Shown: positions 47,150 through 57,878 of the stretch, one piece after another
Position numbering within the stretch: position 1 is the first letter of the stretch
Layout of the letters: every line of letters starts with the position of its first letter
Origin: Corella eumyota
Lineage: Eukaryota > Chordata > Ascidiacea > Phlebobranchia > Corellidae
Length of the DNA: 64,000 nucleotides
Reading direction: 5' to 3'
Assembly: GCA_963082875.1 (NCBI GenBank)
Contig: OY720102.1
Coordinates: 13,366,990 to 13,430,989 of the forward strand
The notes under the pieces: model-generated
The model's input: the letters and a program-made list of their open reading frames with translations, nothing else
What the model was told of the DNA's origin: nothing
Databases searched by the model: none
Made by a program: the position numbers and the translations under genes

Positions 47150-47448
47150 ATTTATTTTTTTTCATGTCTTTATCCTCGATGCGGGAAAGTCGAACAAGTG
47201 TCCCAAACATAGAGTAACAATAGTTACTCTGACCCAATCTCAAGTTGCCTGTGGTGTTTTGAGATATTATAAATAATAATTGTCTGGTAATTATGCTGCC
47301 GATTAAGTGCTAGCTTGGCAGAAATTTATATCGTTTATAACACCTTACTCAAGGGCCCTACAGCAAGAGAGTAGTGGGGATTGAACCCACGACTTTATGG
47401 TGGTGTACCAAGTGTTCTTACTACTACACCACGCTGTCGGTCTACTCG
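47150..47448 (-). repeat. tRNA-derived SINE, minus strand, in the HSD-like gene
   Basis: Reverse complement of the SINE at 46,508: tail CTTTATCCTCGATGCGGGAA at the left, head GGGGATTGAACCCACGACTT and TACTACACCACGC at the right. Lies in the intron between the second and third HSD-like exons. Confidence 0.8.
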
Positions 47449-48718
47449 GCATATAATTGTCTGCTTTTGTTCTTTTTTATTATTGACGTCATTATATTTT
47501 GTAGAAACTGGTCACATGTGCACTTAAAGGTTCTGGTATTTATGGCAAAAATGACAATGTCACCAAATCGATTCTTTTGCACTACCTTGCGACTAAAGTA
47601 ATCAATTCTCCTATTCCACCAGAGGCGCTACAAACTCGAATGTACGTTGAAAAGTGGCTTGGTGTCACATGATCGTAGCCACAAAAATGCAGGTAAACAA
47701 AACTTAGTTGTTCACTGCTTTAATATTGGGTTAGTGTGCAAAAGGTCTCTGGTTCGAGCACCACCACAGCCGTATATAAGTCCGATTGTAACTAATATGT
47801 CTCAGCATATTCTTACTAAAAGATTAGCTTTTAAGTTTAGTGAAAAATATTGGTTTATATTTTGGTTATATTAAAAAATTCTAAGAAATTAACTTGTACT
47901 CTGACTATAACTTATATTGTACAGGAGTTCCCTTCTTTGGTTGGGGGAAACACCTACTTTCTGTATGACGAAACCCCAGAATTATCTTACCTAAGATTGA
48001 ACTTGAAATTCTACAAGCATTTGGGTTTCACCATTCACAAGAGGGAGCCAGTGTTGCTGTTTTGGTTGTTTATCCTTTTCAACGTTGGTTGTTTGGTGTT
48101 GTCAGGTGCTGGGTTGGTTTGGGGTCAAAAAAGAGGTAATTATTTAGTTTATTGAGTAGATTTTAGCTGGGTTACTGTCATAAAGGTTTTACTGAAAACA
48201 TATTCGCAAAAACACTATTTTACCAAAAACATCGACCTATATTTTGGTTAAAGTCGTGGTCTAAAACTTATCTCTTTGAAATAAACCTTATACCCATTTG
48301 GATAATACTTTGGTGACGAGGGTCAGTATGTTAAGTTATTGCAAGGGTTAAACATTTATTTTATGTATAATACTTTTAATGACAACTATTTTGTGATTTT
48401 TAGCCCAATATTACACCAAACATGGCCAAGTTGTCCTGCACAAGATTCACCGTCTCCAATCAAAAGTTTGTGGAACATTCTGGCTACAAACCAAAGTATA
48501 GTTGGCCTGAATCGTTAAATATATTGAAGGAATATGTGAACAAGATTGTAAATGAAGTAGAAAATAATAACTTAAAAAAAAATAGATTAATTTGTATATA
48601 TGTGATTTAATTTTGTTGGAATGTTTGTATTAGAATTTTGTTGTGAAATAAAATAAAGACAACGTGCAATAAACTTTTTTAGTGGAGGATAAATTATAGA
48701 AATATGTTTTGTCAGTTA

Positions 48719-48760
48719 TGACGTCGGTCGTAAATACGTCATCCACTCTCTGTATATAAA
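48719..48760 (+). promoter_or_regulatory. CRE/TATA promoter-like sequence
   Basis: TGACGTC at 48,719-48,725, TACGTCAT at 48,735-48,742 and TATATAAA at 48,753-48,760, with ordered spacing. CREB/ATF factors bind TGACGTCA-like sites, and the TATA box would place a start near 48,785-48,790. The only downstream material is the non-coding repeat field, so the transcript may be non-coding; or this is the remains of a lost gene's promoter. Confidence 0.45.
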
Positions 48761-48799
48761 CAACTAATTTATGTGCCGCGTTATTTAAAGTTGGAGGTT

Positions 48800-49859
48800 T
48801 TGGCTCGAAGATTGTTTGTGTGCGAGTTCGTGGCTAGTGGCTTTAAATTGGTAAATTAAAATTCAATTTCTGTTTAAGAAGCAGTTATCCTAAATAGCAG
48901 ATTGGAAACTACAGGTTTGTTTTTTTAGGCTGATTTTAAAGATTTACCGAATTAAAATATTTTAGGACGTTTAATATGTTTTTTAGCATAATTGTCTTTC
49001 TAATAAATGATTAAATTTGTGATATTCTAATTAAATTTTTATATCTAACATAGAGTTAAGTGTGTAAAACTATTTTAATAAATGTTAAAAAATTTTGAAT
49101 TTGGTTTCAAAAAAATTAGTTTGCTGTGGGTTGGGAGAAAAGAAGTTTTGGACTGGAAGAAAATTATTTCCATAAAGTTTCTAGAGAGACATATGCTGTA
49201 AAGTTATCGAAACTGAATACTTTCATAGTGGTGAGGAGAATTTTCTTTGCTAAAATTTCAAGTATAACTTAAATTAATTTTTTTTAACATGTTGTAAATG
49301 TTTCCTGTTTAAATTATAAATTTATATTTTCTAAAATTTGTAAACCACCAGGTTTAAAGTTGTTTTATTATAAAGAAGTTTTTAATATGTTTCATTTATT
49401 TTCTTATTTTAGGAAAATTTAGTTTTAACGTTGAATTAATTTTTTTTCAGGTTTTAAAGTAAAATCAAAAACTTCAACTTTCGAAAACAGTAACAATATA
49501 TTTTCAGGTTTTTACTTTATGTTTAGCATATTGCTAAATCTATTTTTTCTTTAACTTTTTAAGACAATTCTGTTTTTAGACGAAACTTCTGACAACCTGT
49601 GAGTTGAAGAAACCAAACACCTGACACTTTCTTAGGCAGCTTTTCTATGTCTTTATTTACCAAAAATTTAATAAAACTATTAGAAAAAGTCAATTTAACA
49701 TTTGTATACTTAAACCATTAGCCATTTCTTCTAATTAAAACTATTAAAACTCTGTTGCTTATTATTTAAAAATAAAATTTTGGATATTTTTTTAAATTGG
49801 TCTTAAAAATATGGTTTTAATATAACCCCCTATTTAGAAACAAAAGTTAACTTTTAATA
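48800..49859. other. AT-rich stretch, no gene
   Basis: About 1 kb, AT-rich, without coding signal or recognised repeat ends. Confidence 0.5.
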
Positions 49860-52800
49860 TTGATTAAACATTTGATTATTATTTAGGTTTCGGCACCAAT
49901 CATTTTCCTGGGTAAACAAACACTTTCTGTGACTACAAGATTTTGGAAAACATTTCCTCCATCTAGTTGCAGCATAAAAAACACAAGGTCATTAATTTTT
50001 TGATTTTATTATTAATTTGTGAGCCTTGATGAAAGGGCTGTGGCTCTTGTCTAAAGTTTTTTTTACAATAAGTTCAATAACTTTGTTGAAGTAAAACCCG
50101 GCCTTTTTTAGTAATATCATTTACAGGTAATTTTCTCTTTAAAGGATTTTTGTTTTTGATAAAAAAAGTATTTTTTTTTTGTGTAGCGCAAGAATGTTTA
50201 ATATTTTTGTATAGCATTTTCCACATTTGAAACCCTACATTTTTTTTATTATCTAAACCTCTTACATATGAACCACTTCATCTTTACTTCATATATTTTA
50301 ACCCCCAACAATTTAAAATTTGTAAAAATAAATCATAAGCTCTTTTTAAAACTTTTAAAAATCTGTTGCCAATTATTTTCAAAAGTTCGGTTCAAAAAGT
50401 AAGGTTTGAATATGATCTTCTATCAAGGAATAGAAGTAAACTTTATACAAAACTGCTTTATGCAGTTGTAATAAAATTGAAATCATTCACTTATTACACC
50501 AGGTTTATTTACTTGCAAGTAGTTAACACTTGTTTGTAGTTATTTGACATAAGTGAAATTAGTTTCCTTTTTGATTTGACTTTTTATTATTTCTTAGAAT
50601 TTGGGCTATCATCTAATTGCAGCATAGAAAACACGGTCATTATTTTTTTATTTTATAATTATTTTGTGAGTCGTGTTGTGTAAGATGGTTTTGGTTTAAA
50701 GTTTATTCTAGCATGAGGTAATGATTTTGGTTATAGTAAAAATTAGCCTTATTTTAGTAATACTATTAAAGTAATTTTCTTATTAAGGGTATTTTGTTTT
50801 TGTTCAAAAAAAATTATATTTTTTGTGTTTGTAGCACAAGAATGTTTAATATAATAAACCATTAGTCTTTATACAACTTTTAAAATTCTGTTGCTAATCA
50901 TTTAAAACAAATTAATTTAAAAGTTTTCTTTACTTGGGTTTAGTTAATAATTTGTTTGCCACGTTGTGCAAGAGTGGTGGATTTGGTGCAAAGGTTATTC
51001 TACCATGAGTTAGCCTAAAATGGGTTATATTACTTTAATTATACATACGTGATTACTGGGAACAGATAACAAGTTACAATAAACAATTAAATGGCAGATT
51101 TGTTACAATATGTTACATAAAAAACTTTTATTTTATGAAATGGTTCTATGACATTTATATTTTATTCCTTTACAATTTTAAATTTGTTAAAATAAACCAT
51201 TTTACCATAAGTTAGTTAGAAATGGGTTATATTACTTTAATACATGATTTTTGGCATTATCAACAAACCAACTAAATTCGTTAGAGTTATGGCACCATTT
51301 ATTTGGTACCCTTGAGGCACAGAAAAGTTTACCAAAAAATGGATTTATTCTAGAGGTTATTTTAGCATAAGTTAATTGCATTGTTATAGTAAAACTTACT
51401 TATTCAAGATATATTTTCTTTGTTTAAACAAAATCATTTTTTTGTGTTTGTAGCTGAACTCTTTACAAAAAACCATCTGAACCCCTTCAAATAAGAAGGT
51501 TTAAATTATAAGGTTTAAATGAAGAGGTATTATTTAAACCTCTTCATTTAAACCTTATAATTTAAACCTTCTTATTTAATCTTTTTTATTTACACCATTT
51601 ACATTTGAACCTTTTACAAATAAACTCTTTAACCAATCCCCATATACTTTAACCTCTTCATTTAAACCCCAAAATTTAAACTTCTTTATCTAACCCCTTG
51701 TCAATTTAAGAATTTGCAAAAATTAACTATTAGTCATTTTTTAAATTAAAACTCAAAAAGTAAGGTTTTAATATGGGTCTCTATCTAAGGATAAACATCA
51801 ACTTTATACATAACTGCTTTATGCAGTTGTAAAAAAATTGCAGTCATTTACTTTTTACACCAGGTATATTTACTTGCAGGCAGTTAACATTTTTGTAGTA
51901 CTTTGTATTGTAATTATATGTAGTTATTTGACATTGTTCAGTTTTATTTTGAATTAACATTGTATTAATATTCATGTTTTTGCACCAATCATCTTTCTGG
52001 GTAAACAAATACCTTTTGTGACTTCGAAAAAACAGCCACATTATGTAATTGCAGCATAGAAAACACAAGGTTATTATATTTTTTATTAATAATTTGTGTG
52101 CCACGTTGTTTAAGAGCAGTAGCCTTAGTGCAAAGGTTATTCTACCATAAGTTAGCTTAAAATGGTTTATATTACTTTATTTATACATACGTGTTTACTG
52201 GCGTTATCAACAAAGCATATTTGTTCGAGTTGTGTTGCTGTTTACTTTATCTAGGTAAACAATAAACTTTCCTGTGCCACAATGTACAAGTGCAGTGGCT
52301 TTATTCTAGAGGTTTTTTTAGCATAACTTAAATGGTTTGCGTTAGTAAAACTTACTTATTTAAGAATTTTTCTCTGTTTTTAAATAAAATAATTTTTGTG
52401 TTTGAAGTTTTCCTTTACAAAAAACCTTCTAAACCTCTTAATCTAAGCCCCATTATTTAAACCCTCACATAAACTTTTTTTATCCAAATCTTTCTGTTAT
52501 TTTAAAATTTGTTAATTTAAACCATTAGCCATTTTTTTAATTAAAACTATAATTCTGCTGCTAATTTTTTTCCATAAAAACTTATTGTTAAAAGTTTTTT
52601 AAATTGGTTTTAAAAAGTAAGGTTTTAATAGGATCTCTTATCTAAGGACAAAAGTAAACTTAATACATAACTGCTTTATGCAGTTGTAATAAAATTGCAG
52701 TCATTTACTTATTACACCAGGTATATTTACTTGCAGGCAAAACCAATTTATTTGTAGTTATTTGGCATTGGTGAGTTTTATTTTGCATTTACATTTTATT

Positions 52801-53060
52801 TTTATTTAAGTTACCGCACCAATCACCTTTCTGAGTAAACAAATATTCTCGGTGACTCATCTAATTGCAGCATAGAAAACAAAAGGTTAATTTTTGTATT
52901 ATTAATTTTTGTGCCACATTGTTTAAGAGCAGTGGCCTTAGTGCAAAGGTTATTCTACCATGAGGTAGCTAAAAATGGATTATATTACTTTAATATACAA
53001 TATACATACATAATTTATGGCATTGTAATGAAATGTTAATATGTAGATATTTTATGAGCA
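49860..53060 (+). repeat. field of recurring non-coding modules, left part
   Basis: The same phrases recur in order with about 0.7-1.5 kb spacing: TGCTTTATGCAGTTGTAATA, ACACCAGGTATATTTACTTGC, a TTTATTTAGGTT acceptor-like block, CACCAATCA(C/T)TTTCCTGGGTAAA, GCAGCATAGAAAACACAAGG, then GTGTGCCACGTTGTGTAAG and CTACCATGAGTTAGCTAAAA. Copies start near 49,870, 50,500, 51,780, 52,630 and 54,430. Short stretches of the TTTAAACC minisatellite sit between them (51,470-51,720; 52,425-52,500). No frame is kept across copies. Confidence 0.75.
51489..51577. repeat. perfect 40-bp palindrome with 9-base loop
   Basis: The left arm 51,489-51,528 and right arm 51,538-51,577 are exact reverse complements (core AAGGTTTAAATGAAGAGGT and ACCTCTTCATTTAAACCTT). 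The arms consist of minisatellite-type units facing each other, which suggests an inverted duplication. Confidence 0.92.
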
Positions 53061-53074
53061 ATCCAAGCTTGTTC

Positions 53075-54175
53075 GTTAGATTTACATTTAAACACTTTAC
53101 ATTTAAACTCCTTTCATTTAAACTCTTTTCATTTAAACTCCTTACATTTAAACTCTTACATTTGAACACCTTACATTTAAACTCTTTTTATTTAAACTCT
53201 TTTCATTTAAACTCCTTACATTTAAACTCTTACATTTAAACACCTCACTTTTAATATCCTACATTTGAGTTCCTTACTTTTAACAGCCTTTTATTTAAAC
53301 CCTTTTTATTTAAACTCTTTATATTTAAAAACCTTACATTTTATACTTTACATTCATTTAAACCTCCTACATTTAAACCCCAAACATTTAAACCCTTTGT
53401 ATTTAAACTCTTTACATTTCAACCTTAAACATTTAAACCCCTTGTATTTAAACTCCTTACATTTAAACTTCTTACATTTTAACTCATTTACATTTAAACA
53501 CCTTACATTTTAACCTCTCATATTTTAATCCCTTATATTTAAACTTTCTTACATTTAACCCTTTTAAATTAGACCCCTTACATTTCAATCTTTTACATTT
53601 AAACCCCTTACATTTTAACCTTTTACATATTAACCCCTTATATTTAAACTCTCTTACATTTAAACCCTTTACATTTAAACCCTTAACATTTAAACCCTTT
53701 ACATTTAAACCCTTTATATTTGAACCCCTTACTTTATTACTTCTTACATTTAAACCCCTAACATTTAAACTTTTTACATTTAAACTCCTTACATTTAAAC
53801 CCCTCACATTTAAACCTCTTAAATTAGATGCCTTACATATTAATCCTTTACATTTAAACTTATTAACTTTACATTTTATTTTTTATTATTTGCACTATTT
53901 ACATTTAAACCCTTTACATTTAAACCTTCTACATTTTAACTCCTTATATTTAAATCTTTTACATTTTAACCCTTTACATTTTAACTTTAACATTTAAACT
54001 CCCCCTAAACTAGACCTCTTACATTTTAATTCTTTACATTTTAATTCTTTACATTAGAACCCCTTACATTTAAACGCTTTACATTTAAACTCCTCACATT
54101 TGAATCCTTTACATTTAAATCCCACACATTTGAACCCTTTACATTTGAACCCCTTACATTTAAACCCATAACAGT
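53075..54175. repeat. 1.1-kb minisatellite, same unit as at 18.5-21 kb
   Basis: About 70 units of the TTACATTTAAACCCC type, upstream of gene B. Open frames through it on both strands are artefacts of the unit length. Confidence 0.93.
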
Positions 54176-57100
54176 TTCTAAATAAAATAATATTTTGTGT
54201 TTGAAGCTTTTCTTAAAAAAAACATTTAAACCTCTTATCTAAGCCCCATTATTTAAACCCTCACATAAACTTTTTTATCTAAATCTTTCTGTTAATTTAA
54301 AATTTGTAAATTTAAACCATTAGCCATTTTTTTAATTAAAAATATAATTCTGCTGCTAATTATTTTCTAAAAAAACTTATGTTAAAAGTTTTTTAAATTG
54401 GTTTTAAAAAGTAAGGTTTTAGTAAGATCTCCTATCTAAGGACAAAATTCAACTTTATACATATCTGCTTTATGCAGTTGTGATAAAATTGCAGTTATTT
54501 ACTTATTACACCAGATATATTTACTTGCAAGTAGTTAACACTTGTTTTTAGTAATTTGTATTGTAATTATTTGTAGTTATTTGACATCAGTGAGTTCTAT
54601 TTTAAGTTAACATTTGATTATTATTTTTTGTTTCGGGACCAATTATTTTCCTGGGTAAAAAACTACTTTCTGTGACTATTTTCTGTGACTTCAAAAAATA
54701 GCCACATCATCTAATTGCAGCTAGGAAACACAAGGTTTTTTATTTATTTTTTTGTGAGTCGTGTTGTGTAAGAAGTAAAACTTTTAAAGGTATTTTTTTG
54801 TTAAGGGTAAAAAATTTTATTTTTTTGTGTTTGTAGCACAAGAATGTTTAATATTTTTGTATAGTATTCTTCACATTTGAAACCCCTACATTTTAAGTCT
54901 TACATTTGAATCATTTCATGTAAACCCTCACACATTTTAATCCCTGACAATTTAAAATTTGTGAAAATAAACTATTAGTCATTTTTTAATTAAATCTTTT
55001 AAAATTCTGTTGCTAAATATTTTCAAAAAAAATTAAATTAAAAGCTTCTTAAATGGGGTCTAGTTAATAATTTGTGTGCCACGTTATGTAGGAATAGTGG
55101 CTTTATTCCAGAGGTTATTCTACCATGAGTTAGCTAAAAATGGGTTATATTACTTTAAACATACATGATTTATGGCATTATCAACAAACCAGGCATATTC
55201 GTTAAAGTTATGGCTCCATTTCATTGGTAAACAATAAACTTTTCTGTACCATGCTGTACAAGCAGTGGCTTTATTCCAGAGGTTATTTTATTGTGAGTTA
55301 GGTAAAAGTGGGTTTCATTATTTATACATGATTTATGGCATTGTTACCTCTAGAAAAAACCATTCCGCACAGGTGCCTAAAAAAGTGCACAATCTCAAAA
55401 TTGGGTGCACAGGTAGGTGCCCAATTTTTTTAACCCATAAATGTCCCTAAAATCTATTACCTACTCTTTTCAAGATTTATAAAAATAATCATTTTGTGTG
55501 TTTTATTAAAACATAAGTAAACTACTTTTTTGGTATTTTAGCCTTTTGTTTTTGAACTGTACTGTACGTGCCATTTTCTTTTATTCAGTATTAAGTATTG
55601 AACCTTAATTTATAGTTTGTCATGTTTAAATGGGAATGCCTGCAGTTTGTGGAAATGTCAAAGTCACCGAATCTCACAGATTAATAAATAAATAAGCACA
55701 AGGTTTTAGTTGTAGTATCGAATATGTTATTTTAATGTAAGCATGATATCAAATAATCATAAAAGCATTTAATATTAATAATCAACATTAAAACATGCGT
55801 TATTTGTAGATACGTAACTTAACGAATAAAACTGCTATCATTTTGTTTTTTAGGCTTACTTAATCGTCTTTATCAATACGATAACAATTTCCTTTTTTGT
55901 ATTGCGTCGTTTTGTCTCTTTTTTAATTTTGTGTCAAGAACTTTTTACTCAAATCGCGCATCTCTTGTTTTTAAAATATTTTACTACATTTTTGTAAATA
56001 TTAATTACACCGAATCCTTAAAATTTTGTTAAAATAGCATCCTTTTTTGCAGTCCTAAAATTTTACTGTGCATGTGCCCTGGAAAGTTGCGGGTTGTGCG
56101 CACTATTTTGTGCTTAAAAGTAACACTGGTTTATGGCACTATCTTCAAAGCGTTAAGTTATGGCGCTATTCCTTTTGTAAACAATAAACTTGTCGTGCCA
56201 CTTTGCCCAAGAGCTGTGGTTTTATTACACAGATTATTTTAGCATGAGTTAATTACTTTGTTTTGGTAAAACTTACTTATTTAAAATATTTTTTTTGTTT
56301 TTAAATAAAACCATTTTTCTGTGTTTGTTGCTAAACCCTTTACATTTAAATCCCTTACAATTAAACCTCTTCTCTTGAACCTTTTACAATTAAACCTATT
56401 TATCTAAACTCCATACATTTAAAGCCCTTTACATTGACATTCTTTCATCTAAACCTTTTTTTTAAACCTCTTACATTTGAACTCCTTTCATTCAACTTTT
56501 TACATTTTAAAAAATGTTTTTAAAGTGAAGTAAATCTGTTAGATGTGTTAAATCAAGTGCAGGTGTCTAGTTTGAGTTTATCCCCTGATCTGGGAACAAA
56601 AGTAAAAGTAATAAAGTTTGGTATGTTAATTAATTTGCTGTCAACATTTCAGTATATTTTTTGTTAAAAATTGTTTATTTTTCTCTAGTGCAGTAACTTG
56701 TTAGATTTATTTATTTTGAATCGACCTTTTAATCTTTATTGTCTTTATTGGTTTTGTCTTAATTTTAGTTAACCGGAAACATTTGTTTCATTAAATTAAA
56801 TGATGCTTTTAAGTAATAAAAAATGTTAAAGTTTTTTTTAAACTAAACAAGAAAATTTTAGAGATAGATTAAACCTCGGCATAACTTTAACTTTTATGAA
56901 CCAAAGTTATATGGACCTGCCATGAGTTTTGGATAGCAGTAAAAAGTTTATATCACTTTTAATCATACACACATAGTTTAATGCATTCTAGTAAAATATT
57001 AACATGTGAACATTAAATCAACAAGCTGGCCAAATTGTTAAGATTATCTCGGCATTTATTTAGTCTAGATAAACAATAAACATCGATGCCATGTTGTACT

Positions 57101-57479
57101 TAGGTGGTGGATTTAGTCCAAAGTCTGTTCCAGCATGAGTTATTGGCTTTATTTTAGTTAAACTTAAGCTTTTATTTCTTGATTTCATGTGCTCAAAATG
57201 TTATTAAATGGCTTCTTTTTTTGATATATTATTCACTGATAAGATTTAAATATATACCACAATATCATAACATTTGTATACAAATACTAAAAATATTATT
57301 AGTTTATTTGCAACACTAAACAGATTACAGTTCTTCTAATAACTAAAAATAAAATACAAAAATCATTTTATTAATCCCATATTTTCTTTCTTCTTCTTTT
57401 TTTAGTGATCTACCTATTTTTAATAATTATAAAGTTATTTTAAAAGTCTAAATTTAAATTTAAAATTGTTACACTATGA
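54176..57479 (+). repeat. field of recurring non-coding modules, right part
   Basis: Further copies of the 49.9-53 kb modules, for example GCAGCTAGGAAACACAAGG at 54,717 and TACCATGAGTTAGCTAAAAA at about 55,121. A short minisatellite patch is at 56,335-56,510. From about 56,520 onward the sequence is AT-rich and only partly repetitive. No gene. Confidence 0.65.
55345..56125. mobile_element. possible insertion inside the repeat field
   Basis: The recurring phrase GATTTATGGCATT breaks off before GTTACCTCTAG and resumes after AAAAGTAAC with CTGGTTTATGGCA. The ~0.78-kb block has facing GTTAC/GTAAC ends and GTGCAC/GTGCGCAC-rich subterminal sequence at both sides. Not found elsewhere in the window. 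No coding. Confidence 0.4.
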
Positions 57480-57638
57480 AGGGTTAAGAATAATTTTAAA
57501 ACTAGTGTAATTAGAATACAACTTATGTGTATATTTTTAGGGCATGTGCCTAAAATGAACTTTTAAACATCATCTTGTTATTTATTGAATTAATTTTCTG
57601 TGTTTTTAATATTTTATAATTTGTAGGAAGTTTTTATC
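57480..57638 (+). promoter_or_regulatory. 5' region of gene B
   Basis: Parallels 21,045-21,198: AAGAATAATTTTAAAACTAG, TATTTTTAG acceptor-like at about 57,540, AAACATCATCTTGTTATT, and TTTTTATCATGG at the start codon. Conservation supports a shared leader, possibly trans-spliced. Confidence 0.45.
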
Positions 57639-57878
57639 ATGGGGGGAACTGAATTAAATGATTCAGAGTTGCCAAACAATAATAACCCAGAGTTGCCAGA
57701 CAATAATGATCCAGAGTTGCCAGACAATAATGATCTGGAGTTGCTAGACAATAATGATCCAGAGTTGCCAAGCAATAATGATCCAGAGTTTCCAGACAAT
57801 AATGATGCAGAGTTGCTAGACAATAATGATCCAGAGTTTCCAAACAATAATGATCCAGAATCGAATTTAAATACTCAG
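57639..57878 (+). CDS. gene B exon 1: expanded ELPNNNDP repeat
   Basis: ATG at 57,639, then about eight repeats of ELPDNNDP type (24-bp DNA unit GAGTTGCCAGACAATAATGA plus TCCA), twice as many as in gene A. 240 nt, phase 0, donor GTATTT. All differences keep the frame. Confidence 0.8.

Larger units (their letters stand above)
46348..48610 (+). pseudogene. 3-beta-hydroxysteroid dehydrogenase-like gene, frameshifted
   Basis: Exon-like blocks at 46,348-46,481, 46,900-47,130, 47,515-47,692, 47,935-48,135 and 48,404-48,610. The second has GTMNVLEACCANNVGYCLYT followed by SSIEAFGP, the YTSS motif of the 3-beta-HSD branch of extended SDRs. The third has LVTCALKGSGIYGKNDNVTK, the fourth a hydrophobic segment after FYKHLGFTIHKREPV, and the last SGYKPKYSWPESL. 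Frames shift inside exon 2 (near 47,050; YKETAKELALEWNE is in another frame), in exon 3 (near 47,652; VAWCHMIVATKMQ is off-frame), and in the first block. The N-terminal nucleotide-binding exon (GxxGxxG) is missing. A decayed host gene that would have encoded a membrane-bound, NAD-dependent steroid or sterol dehydrogenase. Confidence 0.8.

Noticed and set aside
57614-57847. Minus-strand SLLSGNSG-type repeat proteins over gene B exon 1 (and 21,108-21,317 over gene A exon 1)
   Set aside because: Shadows of the 24-bp coding minisatellite; the plus strand has splice sites and paralogue conservation.
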